From Eisenibacter elegans DSM 3317 (GTDB lineage Bacteria; Bacteroidota; Bacteroidia; Cytophagales; Microscillaceae): a stretch of 64,000 bases of DNA. The translations under genes were made by a program, and so were the position numbers. The stretch lies in contig NZ_KE387152.1 in the NCBI RefSeq assembly GCF_000430505.1, forward strand, positions 62,001 through 126,000. Reading direction: 5' to 3'. Positions 53,916-62,874 of this stretch are shown in pieces. Under the pieces are notes generated by a model. It ran no database searches. It had not been told where the DNA came from and saw only the letters and a program-made list of their open reading frames with translations. Numbering within the stretch: the first letter of the stretch is position 1; every line of letters starts with the position of its first letter.

Positions 53916-54187
53916 AAGGAAAGAGGTTGGATTGAATGCTTGGTAGTGCAATTTTAGAAAATTTTGCCGTATTTTTACCATCCCATCGCAAAAAACAAGG
54001 CCATAAGTGGGGCACATCTCAGGTGTGCTTTTTTTCTTACATCCTTTTTTTGTGAACAGGGTTTTTTGCGTAACTTCATATTCTCAATTCCCAATAATAG
54101 CAGGCTCCGAAGGTTGTAGAATGTAATGAACTTTAGTATATTTAGCCTATGGTTGCCCAACTCTCACCAATTTAGCGAAGAACAAAG

Positions 54188-56383
54188 ATGATGTTGACCG
54201 ACAGTGTAAACCTGAAAAAAGTACTAAAAGAGGTTTTTGGCTACAGCCAATTCCGAGGAGAGCAAGAAAGAATTATTCAAAGCATTCTTGCTGGTAAGAA
54301 TACCTTTGTGATTATGCCCACTGGTGCGGGCAAGTCGATGTGTTATCAGTTGCCGGCGATTGTATCTGAAGGGGTGGCCATCGTTATTTCGCCACTGATA
54401 GCGTTGATGAAAAACCAAGTTGACCAGCTCAACAGTGTTGGGGTTCAGGCTCAATTTCTCAACTCTACGCTGAGCAAGGCTGAGATTACCAAGGTGAAGA
54501 AAGATGTCTTGGCTGGCACTACCAAGCTGCTTTATGTAGCGCCCGAATCGCTGACCAAAGAAACCAATCTGACCTTCTTGCAGCAGGCTCAAATCTCTTT
54601 TATTGCTATCGATGAGGCGCACTGTATCTCAGAATGGGGGCACGATTTCCGCCCCGAATACCGCAAAATCCGCAATATTATTGACACTATCGGGGACTTA
54701 CCCATCATTGCCCTTACGGCTACAGCCACGCCCAAAGTACAACAAGATATTTTGCGCAACCTACGGATGGAGGAGGCGACGATTGTCCAGACTTCCTTCA
54801 ACCGCTCCAACCTATACTATGAAGTACGCCCCAAGACCGCTGCCAAAAAGGAGCTGATTAAATACCTCAAGTCGCAAAAGGGCAAATCGGGCATTATCTA
54901 CTGCCTCAGCCGTAAAAAAGTAGAAGAGATTGCGGAGTTCTTGCGTGTCAACGATATTCGGGCATTGCCCTACCACGCCGGCTTGGAGTCTCAGGTGCGG
55001 ATGCAAAACCAAGATGCCTTCCTCAATGAGGATGCCGATGTGATTGTGGCGACTATCGCCTTTGGGATGGGTATCGATAAGCCCGATGTACGCTTTGTCA
55101 TCCACTATGACGCGCCCAAGTCGATTGAAGGGTATTACCAAGAAACGGGGCGCGCTGGGCGCGATGGCCTAGAGGCCGACTGTATTATGTTTTATAACCC
55201 GGCGGATATCCAAAAACTAGAAAAATTCAACAAAGACAAACCCGTTACGGAGCGTGATAATGCCCGCCACCTGCTCCAAGAGATGATGGCCTATGCTACT
55301 TCGGGTATCTGCCGCCGCCGTCAATTGCTTTATTATTTTGGGGAGAAAATGGAGAAGGATTGCGGCTATTGCAACAACTGTAAGAACCCCACAGAACGCT
55401 TTAAGGTAAAAGAAGAAATGGTGATGGCGCTCAAGGCCATCCAACAAACCAAACAAAAGTTTGCCGCCCAACACATCAGTGATGTGCTTACCGCTACGAT
55501 GAACGACTACATCGAGAGCTACGGCCATGACCAACTTGAGGTCTATGGCCAAGGCCAAGAGCAGACACCGGAGTTTTGGCTCTCGCTCCTCAGGCAGGCG
55601 GTATTTTTTGACCTCATCGAAAAAGATGTGGACAATTACGGAGTGCTCAAGCTTTGCGCCAAGGGAGAGGCCTTTATCAATGATCCTTATACCTTGCAAT
55701 TGTGCGAAGGCTACGACTATTCGAAGCTCACCGAAGAGGAGGCCGAAGAGGAAAAAGAAATCGGCAGTGCCAACCAAAGCACCAAAGCCTATGACCCAGT
55801 GTTGTATGATTTGCTCAAGGCGCAGCGCAAACGTGTAGCCAAAAGCAAAAACTTGCCCCCATATGTCATTTTCCAAGACCCTTCGCTCGAAGAAATGGCA
55901 ACTACATACCCAACTACTGCCGAAGAGCTGGCGCAAATCAACGGCGTAGGGATGGGAAAAGTCCAGAAGTTTGGCAAGTCTTTCTTAGAACTGATTAGCA
56001 AATATGTAGAAGAACACGACATCGAGACCGCCTCGGAGGTGGTTATCAAATCGACGGTCAATAAGTCTAAAATCAAAATCTTTATCATCCAACAGATTGA
56101 CCGTCGCATAGATCTCGAAGAAATTGCTGAAGCAAGGGGCCTCTCCTTTGATGCACTCCTAAGCGAAATCGAGCATATTTGCTACTCCGGCACGAAGCTG
56201 AATTTGGACTATTATATCGACCAAGTCATAGAACAGGACCGCCAAGACGAAATATTTGAGTATTTCCTCAGCTCCGAGACAGACCATATCCCTACGGCCA
56301 TTGCCACATTAGGGGAAGATGAGTTTAGTGAGGAAGAGCTGCGATTGATGCGCATCAAGTTCTTGTCAGAACTAGCAAACTAA
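54188..56383 (+). CDS. recQ: ATP-dependent DNA helicase RecQ
   Basis: The 731-residue protein has the full RecQ plan: Walker A PTGAGKSMCYQLP, DEAH box DEAHCISEWGHDFRPEY, motif VI QETGRAGRDG, a zinc site with Cys in ICRRRQLLYYFGE and DCGYCNNC, an RQC winged helix, an HRDC domain (about 535-605, VIFQDPSLEEMA) and a C-terminal helical extension (IDLEEIAEARGLSFDALL). It unwinds DNA during recombination and repair. The start ATG-ATG at 54188 is close to the first motif. Confidence 0.96.
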   Translation: MMLTDSVNLKKVLKEVFGYSQFRGEQERIIQSILAGKNTFVIMPTGAGKSMCYQLPAIVSEGVAIVISPLIALMKNQVDQLNSVGVQAQFLNSTLSKAEITKVKKDVLAGTTKLLYVAPESLTKETNLTFLQQAQISFIAIDEAHCISEWGHDFRPEYRKIRNIIDTIGDLPIIALTATATPKVQQDILRNLRMEEATIVQTSFNRSNLYYEVRPKTAAKKELIKYLKSQKGKSGIIYCLSRKKVEEIAEFLRVNDIRALPYHAGLESQVRMQNQDAFLNEDADVIVATIAFGMGIDKPDVRFVIHYDAPKSIEGYYQETGRAGRDGLEADCIMFYNPADIQKLEKFNKDKPVTERDNARHLLQEMMAYATSGICRRRQLLYYFGEKMEKDCGYCNNCKNPTERFKVKEEMVMALKAIQQTKQKFAAQHISDVLTATMNDYIESYGHDQLEVYGQGQEQTPEFWLSLLRQAVFFDLIEKDVDNYGVLKLCAKGEAFINDPYTLQLCEGYDYSKLTEEEAEEEKEIGSANQSTKAYDPVLYDLLKAQRKRVAKSKNLPPYVIFQDPSLEEMATTYPTTAEELAQINGVGMGKVQKFGKSFLELISKYVEEHDIETASEVVIKSTVNKSKIKIFIIQQIDRRIDLEEIAEARGLSFDALLSEIEHICYSGTKLNLDYYIDQVIEQDRQDEIFEYFLSSETDHIPTAIATLGEDEFSEEELRLMRIKFLSELAN

Positions 56384-56389
56384 TGCACG

Positions 56390-56432
56390 AGTTACGATTT
56401 GGGATTTACGATTTGCGAATCCCAACTCGTCA
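56390..56432. repeat. Short dispersed repeat D, copy 2
   Basis: It has GATTTGGGATTTACGATTT as in 3083-3142. ACGAGTT at the left and AACTCGT at the right form a stem, so it may also act as a terminator between recQ and the convergent phosphatase gene. Confidence 0.55.
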
Positions 56433-56434
56433 AT

Positions 56435-57766
56435 TTATACTTTCACCCCAATCACCAATACATCATCAGTTTGTTCTTGGCTGCCTTTCCATTGTTCGAA
56501 AGTCTGTTTGAGGGCGGCTTGTTGTTCTGGTATGGGTAATTGGCTGATAGACAAGAGCAGGTTGCGGAAGTTGCTTTTGAGAAACTTACGGTTTTCGGCG
56601 CCTCCAAACTGATCCTGAAACCCATCCGTAACGATATAGTATGTATCTTCGGGCAGGAGCTGTAGAGTGTGCTCCTCAAACTGCTTTTGGCCATACTGTG
56701 TACCTCCTATGGGGTAGGGAGAGCCTTTGATACTGCTGATTTCTTGATTTCTTACGATGTAGAGCGGATTTTTGGCACCAGCAAATTGTAAGGTTTGTTG
56801 ATTAAAATCAAATACCATTACGGCCATATCCATCCCATCGTGGTTGGTTTTATCTTCTTGTTGGTGTAGATATTCGACTACTTTTTGGTCAAGCGTTGCC
56901 AAAATTTTGGCAGGAGCTGTAATTCCTTGGTTTCGGACGATGTCGTTGAGCAGCCCGTGAGCCATCACCACCATAAACGCCCCCGGCACACCGTGGCCAG
57001 TACAATCGATGGCTGCAATCACAACGCGCCAATGTTCACACGTTTCATTAGGTGCTACTTCACTGATCCAATAAAAATCTCCTGATACGATGTCCTTGGG
57101 TTGATAATAAATAAAGGCGTTGTCAGAGTAGTTTTGAATATACTTGACCGGCGGCAGGATAGCCCGTTGGATGCGCTCGGCGTAGCGGATGCTATCCAAA
57201 ATATGCTTGTTTTGCGATTCTATTTTGGCGTATGCCTGTCGGATTTCAACAGTCTTCAGCCGCTCAATTTCTGCGTCTTGTTTGGCCTGTTCTACTTGAA
57301 ATACAGCCCTCAGATTGTCCATTTGCAGGCGCTGCTCTTCTTTCATAAAAGCCGTTTTGACCTCCATATACTGCTCATAGGCTTCTAGTGCTTGTGCAAG
57401 GCGGCCTTGTGCTTTGTAGAGTTGCGCTAGGAGTTGATGCGCTCGTTGGATTTTGGCTTTTATTTTTACCTTATCGGCTAGGGTGAGGCTTTCTGAGAGG
57501 TAACTCTCTGCTGTTTCGTATTTCCCCAATACGGTATACAGTTCTCCTAAGTTGAGTAAGGAAGTGATGACCCCTTGTTGATTTTGGTAATGCCTGCGGA
57601 TAGCCAGCCCCAGTTGCAAAAACTCTTCTGCGCGATGGTAATCCTGAAGTTGTTGGTAGGCCACGCCCAATTCATTAAAGGCGCGGGCTTCAGAATTAGG
57701 CACTTGGTATTTTTTGGCAATTTCAAGGGCTTCCCAAAGGCTGTTTAGCGCCTCCTCGGTATGCTC
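56435..57766 (-). pseudogene. TPR-SpoIIE phosphatase, C-terminal part of a frameshifted gene
   Basis: This part has the last TPR units (ARAFNELGVAYQQLQDY, ITSLLNLGELYTVLGKY), a coiled coil and a complete SpoIIE/PP2C domain: VSGDFYWI, AAIDCTGHGVPGAFMV, IVTDGFQDQFGG and TDDVLVIGV. Its frame is open back to 57766, where it meets the upstream TPR part (57745-58356) one base out of register. Restoring one G in GAGAG at 57764-57768 would join the two into about 645 residues. The first internal start codon is a GTG at 57703. The joined protein has no signal peptide or membrane helix, unlike the phosphatase at 18235. A sequencing error is as likely as a real mutation. Confidence 0.75.
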
Positions 57767-58356
57767 TCTAATTGGAACAATGCGATTCCCTTGCCAATGA
57801 GGGACGAAGCTTGCCCTACACCATCATCTACGGCTTTGGCAGCATCAAAGGCTTGTTGGAGGTATTTTTTGGCTTCGCGGTAGTTTTGTAATTCAAGGTA
57901 AAAATCGCCTAAGAGGTAGAAGCCCCAAGCTTGCCAGCGTTCGCGATTGGACCCAAAATTTAGGGAGGTGGCTTTGACAATTAGCTGAAAGCCTCTGTTA
58001 AAGTCGCCGGCTGCACGGTAGATGCTGCCCATGACCCCTAGGGCGGAGGCCAAACCCTCGTTGTCTTGGAGGGCTTCAAAAATATCTACGGCTTGTTGTA
58101 CAGTAGCTAGGGCTTGTTTGAGCTGGCCATATCTATAATATTCGGAGAAAGCAATATGTGTCAGGGCAAAGGCTTCCCCTCTAGGGTAGGGAATTTGTAG
58201 ACTGATATCAAGCGCCTCACGGGCATATTTTTCCGATGCTTGAATATTGACACCACGTGCATTCCAAGACTGCTCTACGAGCGTATCCACCTTGGCTATC
58301 AGCTCACTAGTATTTTGATGGTGGGTAGAAGACGAAGTATTGGTGGTTACAGACAT
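57745..58356 (-). pseudogene. TPR N-terminal part of the frameshifted TPR-SpoIIE gene
   Basis: This 203-codon frame has four to five TPR units (SEKYAREALDISLQIPYPRG, ALATVQQAVDIFEALQDNEG, EAKKYLQQAFDAAKAVDDG) and then derails after GIALFQLE into a short ESIPRRR-type end with a stop at 57745. The continuation of the same TPR is found in the next frame (EEHTEEALNSLWEALEIAKK). The ATG at 58356 is the natural start of the full gene. If the shift is real, this would give a free TPR protein without phosphatase. Confidence 0.75.
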
Positions 58357-58534
58357 GTGTTGGGGGGGTGCGTCAGGGCATTGTCAAAAAAGCTCAAATA
58401 TAAAGCCAAAACCCTTTTTGAGGCAGAATAGTTGCACTGAGCTCTAGGAATTGGCCTGCCCTAAAACATTTTCGGTAAACTATCGGGGCTTAGGCAAATA
58501 TGGTATAACTTAGCACCAAAAAAATTGGACGGAG

Positions 58535-59659
58535 ATGGCAGTAGCGCTATTTTTCATTGTTTTTTATGGCTTGGTGGCTTATTGGTTGTTTATTCAGGGA
58601 TATATGCTGTCTAAGCTACGCCAATGGCAACACCTAGCGCCACAACTGCCCTACCTGCCCAAGGTGTCTATCTTGATAGCTGTGCGCAACGAAGCTCACA
58701 CCCTCAAGCGTTGTTTGGCGGCGTTGGCAGCCCTGACTTATCCTCAGAAACGCCTAGAAATTTGGATTGCCAATGATGCTTCTGAAGACGAAACAGCGCA
58801 ATTGTTGAGAAGCGACCTGAGCCAAGCCCCTCATTTTCGGGTATTGACCTTGCCCCGACCTAGTGCCGGCGACAAGCTCAAAGGCAAAGCACGGGCCTTG
58901 GCTGCCCTAACGGCGGTTGCGCAAGGAGAGGTATGGTTGTTTACGGACGCTGATGTGGCCGTACCTCCTGATTGGGTACAACACATGGTTGCCCCCGTCT
59001 TACACGAACGCGCCGATATCGTTACGGGATTCACCCAGATTGACAGCAGCAGTGGCTGGCGTGTTGCTTGGCAACAGTGGGATTGGGCCAGAGCACAACT
59101 ACAAATCGCTGCGGCTGCCGCCATGGGGATTCCACTCACTACAATGGGCAACAATATGGCGTTGGCCGCAGGGGCTTATCGGAAATATGGGGGATGGGAG
59201 ACGCTTCCTTTTTCGGTAGCCGAAGACTGGGCCTTGTTTCGGGCTTGGGTCAATAAAGGAGCACGATTTAGGCACTTGATAGCGGATGATATTCAGGCGG
59301 TTACCCTACCAGAGCCAAGCTATAAAAATCTATTGGCACAACGCCGCCGTTGGGCTGTTGCTGCCCTTCATAGTCCGTGGTATGTGCGGCTATTGTTGGG
59401 AATGATTTTATTACAGCCCTTGGTGTGGTTGTGGCTGTTATGGCTGTATTGGCCGGCTGCCTTGGCGCTGGCGATGCTACAGTGGTTATATTGGCAACAG
59501 CTATTTGCCCGGCATACAAAGTTAGGCTTTGCCCCCTGGGGTGCCATCACCTACTGGCCTTACCAAGCTTTTTTGCCTTGGCGGTTGTTGTGGAGTCATT
59601 TGTGCCGCCGCCCAGTAGTTTGGAAAGGGCGCTATTACGCGCCTGGCACTACACCTTGA
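58535..59659 (+). CDS. Membrane glycosyltransferase family 2
   Basis: The 374-residue protein has an N-terminal membrane helix (about 3-24), a GT-A domain with VSILIAVRNEAHTLKRCL, NDASEDETAQLL and the DxD-type FTDADVAVP, SVAEDWALF and QRRRWAVAAL (general base and product-binding motifs), and two or three C-terminal helices with many Trp. This is the plan of processive or polyprenyl/lipid glycosyltransferases such as carotenoid glucosyl-transferases and chitin-synthase-like enzymes. The acceptor is unknown. Its end overlaps the convergent T9SS protein gene by 11 bases. Confidence 0.88.
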   Translation: MAVALFFIVFYGLVAYWLFIQGYMLSKLRQWQHLAPQLPYLPKVSILIAVRNEAHTLKRCLAALAALTYPQKRLEIWIANDASEDETAQLLRSDLSQAPHFRVLTLPRPSAGDKLKGKARALAALTAVAQGEVWLFTDADVAVPPDWVQHMVAPVLHERADIVTGFTQIDSSSGWRVAWQQWDWARAQLQIAAAAAMGIPLTTMGNNMALAAGAYRKYGGWETLPFSVAEDWALFRAWVNKGARFRHLIADDIQAVTLPEPSYKNLLAQRRRWAVAALHSPWYVRLLLGMILLQPLVWLWLLWLYWPAALALAMLQWLYWQQLFARHTKLGFAPWGAITYWPYQAFLPWRLLWSHLCRRPVVWKGRYYAPGTTP

Positions 59660-60662
59660 GTAGTTTGATATGTTCCCAGCCCTCAGGGGTATAGATACTC
59701 AGTAGGTAGACCCCTGAGCGCAAATCTCCGACAGGCTTTGTTGTTTGTGCTTCTTCCAATACCCACTCCCGTATCACCTGACCCTGCATATCTGTCAATT
59801 TGGCCTTTACGGGCTGTGTATAGGTTCTCCCTAAGTCTATAGTGATTTGTTCGCGCATAGGGTTGGGGTATACGCTGACCACCACAGGCATCCGCTCCAT
59901 TGATACTGCCACGGCCTCCGTCTGTGTACTCTGACCGTCGAAGTCCGTTTGTTTGAGGCGATAATAATTGATACGCCCCGGCGCAAAGTGCTGTGTTTGT
60001 GCTTCATACCGCCGGATAGCCTGTGTGTTGCCGGCTCCCTCCTTGGTCAGTATGGTTTGCCATTGTTGCATATCGAGGCTGTGCTCGATGCTGAAATAAG
60101 CGTTGTTTTTTTCGGAGCTTGTTGTCCATTGTAGCTTGACGGCCTCATTGCCTTCGGCAAAAGCATAAAAATTGAGCAGTGTAATGGGCAATGGCTCGAT
60201 ATTGCAAGTGATGGTTCGGTTGGAGATTCCCGGTCCATTGATTTGCAACGCAATCGCATCACACCCCATACTGGCAATGGTGGTCGTATTGCAGTCTGTC
60301 CCGTTGTAATAGCTATTGGCCGAAACCGAAGTCCCTGTCCCTCCGTTATTGGGCAAGTTGAAAAAATGGCTCTGCCCACTAGTAGCGCAGCTTACAGTCC
60401 CTTGTAATGTCCACACCCCGGCAGCAGGCACACCAGGGCCACTAAAGCTGACATCATAGGCAACACTTACGGTGTAGTTGTATCCAAAAGCACAAGAACT
60501 GCTAGCGGGGTTTATCTGTGTGGGATTGAGCGATATATGGACTTTGTAATTGTTGCTTGACTCAACCTCTATCTCACATTGTGCCCACAGGGTGGTAACA
60601 CGCAGCCACAAACCCAATAACAAAAGCACTGTTGTCGAGGCTTTGGTGATGTAATATTTCAT
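59649..60662 (-). CDS. Type IX-secreted protein with C-terminal sorting domain
   Basis: The 337-residue protein has a signal peptide (residues 1-27, ending LWAQ), a Cys-containing beta-rich region (28-150), a fibronectin-like segment (LLNFYAFAEGNEAVKLQWTT) and a typical T9SS type A sorting domain at the end: SVYPNPMREQITIDLG, TDMQGQVIREWVL, GVYLLSIYTPEGWEHIKLLKV. It should cross the outer membrane through the T9SS and be released or anchored. The mature part's role is unknown. Confidence 0.9.
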   Translation of the reverse strand: MKYYITKASTTVLLLLGLWLRVTTLWAQCEIEVESSNNYKVHISLNPTQINPASSSCAFGYNYTVSVAYDVSFSGPGVPAAGVWTLQGTVSCATSGQSHFFNLPNNGGTGTSVSANSYYNGTDCNTTTIASMGCDAIALQINGPGISNRTITCNIEPLPITLLNFYAFAEGNEAVKLQWTTSSEKNNAYFSIEHSLDMQQWQTILTKEGAGNTQAIRRYEAQTQHFAPGRINYYRLKQTDFDGQSTQTEAVAVSMERMPVVVSVYPNPMREQITIDLGRTYTQPVKAKLTDMQGQVIREWVLEEAQTTKPVGDLRSGVYLLSIYTPEGWEHIKLLKV

Positions 60663-61087
60663 GAGTTAGTTGTATACTGTTTTGTAATTAATACAGCTTA
60701 CGCCCTCAAAGTCAGCATATAGTTGCGATTAGAGACCTTTTTTTCGACCAGCCTATTAAAATCACAGACGAGCGCTCGTGTAATAAAGAATGCTATTTCA
60801 GAATAATAATCTGTGTATTCAGTTTTTCGCAAGCTATTTCGCATAAATTTGTACTATAAAGGGTATATGCATTTTGTTTTTACTAAAGATTCAGTGTATG
60901 TGTATCAAGACTGGCAGGCTCTAAAGATTGACAGGATTGGGTTTTCAAGGATTTTGAGTGTCTACATTTCCAGTGCTCTCAAAGATGTCGGTGTAAGGTT
61001 TTAAAAACAGGCACTAGGTTTGCAATTCCCTTATCTGTGCTGCATCTTTGCCATAGAGGCAAGACACCTGAGAACAAGATTTTTACT
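60663..61087. other. Divergent region before glycosyltransferase 4
   Basis: This 425-base AT-rich stretch holds repeat A copy 6 and a TAnnTTTG match (TAGGTTTG, 61015-61022) that could serve the plus-strand glycosyltransferase. Short frames here are repeat-derived. Confidence 0.45.
60901..60970 (-). repeat. Dispersed AT-rich repeat A, copy 6
   Basis: Reverse orientation: TGTATCAAGACTGGCAGG, AAGATTGACAGGATTGG and TTCAAGGATTTTGAGTGTC. The spacing matches copies 1, 2 and 5. Confidence 0.65.
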
Positions 61088-62272
61088 ATGTTTTTTTTGC
61101 AACAACAACACCCTGCGCTTTTTGCCGCCTTCGATGTGTACCCTTCGGCCAAAGGCTCTGCTACCCATATCTACCACAATGCCGAGGCGCTTTTTGCCTA
61201 TGCTGGTGGGGGCTGGCTGGCAGTTTTGGGAGATGAGCGTTTGGCCGATTATCAGCGCGAATTCAATCCCCAGTCGGTAGAAATCACTCGGTTTTCGCAG
61301 CCTATAGACAATTACCTCCGTCGTGGGCAGGCGTATAGCGACGCGCTCCTACAGACCTTGGCCGAGCAAAAAGGCCTGCGATTGGCGCATTTTCGCGATA
61401 TTTGGGGTGGCTTACCTATTTTGTTGCACAAAAGCCGCAGCCAAGCCCCTTACAAAACTGTCTTTGAGGTCAATGGGCTGCCTTCCATTGAATTGCCCTA
61501 TCGCTACCCCCAGCTCCCCCAGAGCACCTTGGCCAAGCTGGGGCAAATGGAGCAATACTGCTTACAACAGGCTGATGCAGTGATAGTACCGTCAGAAGTT
61601 ATTCGCCAAAACCTCTTACGAATGGGGCTAAGCGCACAGAAGGTCAGTGTCATCAGCAATGGTGCTGAAGTACCAGAAGATTTCCAGCGACTTGCGGCTA
61701 TGCCGGAGCGCTATGCGATTTATTTTGGGGCTTTGCAGCCTTGGCAAGGAGTCGATACCTTGCTCAAAGCATTTCAATATTTAGAAGATATTCCTGACAT
61801 AAAACTGGTGATTTGCGCTTCTTCAAAAGCCAAACAAACACGGCCCTATCAGAAACTTGTCCGCCGGCTGGGGCTTACAGAGCGCATAATCTGGCAATAT
61901 CGCCTCAAAAAGCGCCCGCTGTATAATTGGGTACACTTTGCGGAGTTTTCCGTTGCGCCACTCAAAGACTGTAGCCGCAATCTGGCCCAAGGTTGTTGCC
62001 CGCTCAAGGTCTTAGAATCGATGGCTGTGGGCACACCAGTGATTGCTTCGGATATGCCAGCCGTGCGTGAGATTATCCCCTCGGCTTCCTTAGGGCAGTT
62101 GGTTCGCGCCGACCGGCCGGCTGTTTTGGCCCGAGCAATGCGTCTCTGGTTTGATCAACCCCCACACACAAGGCAGATGGGCGCGGCCACACGCCAACAC
62201 ATCCAAAAACACTACACCTGGGAGCAAAAAAAAGCAGAGCTTCAGGCCCTATACCGGCAACTTTTGGCCTAA
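61088..62272 (+). CDS. Glycosyltransferase family 4 (GT-B fold)
   Basis: The 394-residue protein has a GT-B fold. The N-terminal domain has the acceptor-side PSAKGSATHIYHNAEALF. The C-terminal domain has VISNGAEVPEDF, YFGALQPWQGVDTLLKAF and the nucleotide-sugar motif CPLKVLESMAVGTPVIASD with the catalytic-region Glu. It probably transfers a sugar to a surface glycan or lipid at the inner face of the membrane. The start at 61088 is the ATG after a non-coding-looking stretch. The gene stands alone. Confidence 0.88.
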   Translation: MFFLQQQHPALFAAFDVYPSAKGSATHIYHNAEALFAYAGGGWLAVLGDERLADYQREFNPQSVEITRFSQPIDNYLRRGQAYSDALLQTLAEQKGLRLAHFRDIWGGLPILLHKSRSQAPYKTVFEVNGLPSIELPYRYPQLPQSTLAKLGQMEQYCLQQADAVIVPSEVIRQNLLRMGLSAQKVSVISNGAEVPEDFQRLAAMPERYAIYFGALQPWQGVDTLLKAFQYLEDIPDIKLVICASSKAKQTRPYQKLVRRLGLTERIIWQYRLKKRPLYNWVHFAEFSVAPLKDCSRNLAQGCCPLKVLESMAVGTPVIASDMPAVREIIPSASLGQLVRADRPAVLARAMRLWFDQPPHTRQMGAATRQHIQKHYTWEQKKAELQALYRQLLA

Positions 62273-62431
62273 TAATTTGTGTTCTCGATACGAGCAAATC
62301 TCATATAAATTGCTAACTTTGTTTAGTACTTCTCTGGCGGGCACATTGGCCTAACTCTTGGCACAAACCAATGTTAAGAAGAGTACGCCAACACTCATAA
62401 AAACAAACCCTAAATCTTTAGTGCGCTAACT

Positions 62432-62827
62432 ATGAAAATACTTGGTTATATAATGATGATTTTTGGTGGATTCATGTTGCTCGGAGCGCTCTCTTCGTTT
62501 TCCATCCCGGGCATGGTGGTGTCTTCACTGATATTGGGTAGCGGAAACTATCTCGCCCGTAAAGCCCAAACACCTGCCCTGCCAAGCACTGGACAAAATC
62601 AAGCCGCCCTCAATCCCACCTCAGAGTTCAAACTGACCGACCAACTGATTATCCGTTTGGCACATCGCAATGGCAATCAACTTAGCCCTGAATTTTTGGC
62701 CAAACAAACCTCTCTCTCTATTCAAGAAGCACGTGAGCGCCTCGACTTAATGAGCCAGCAAGGGTTGTGTCAGATTGATTTGGATAAGATTGATGCCAAT
62801 GGAAACATTATCTATGTGTTTTTATAA
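62432..62827 (+). CDS. Small membrane protein with helix-turn-helix-like tail
   Basis: The 131-residue protein has one or two N-terminal membrane helices (about 4-42, with a Gly-rich turn), a flexible linker (45-65) and a C-terminal helical domain (LTDQLIIRLAHRNGNQLSPEFLAKQTSLSIQEARERLDLM) that looks like a winged helix. I do not know the family. A TAnnTTTG match (TAACTTTG) lies at 62314-62321, about 110 bases before the ATG. Confidence 0.65.
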   Translation: MKILGYIMMIFGGFMLLGALSSFSIPGMVVSSLILGSGNYLARKAQTPALPSTGQNQAALNPTSEFKLTDQLIIRLAHRNGNQLSPEFLAKQTSLSIQEARERLDLMSQQGLCQIDLDKIDANGNIIYVFL

Positions 62828-62874
62828 ATAGTGTATCGAAAATCAGCTACTTGAATCCTTAAAAGTCCGCCGCT

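Noticed and set aside
57745-57770. Programmed ribosomal frameshift in the TPR-SpoIIE gene
   Set aside because: No X XXY YYZ slippery site is seen at the junction; a one-base deletion in GAGGAG explains it.
60813-61004. 63-codon frame upstream of glycosyltransferase 4
   Set aside because: Its second half is a translation of repeat A copy 6.
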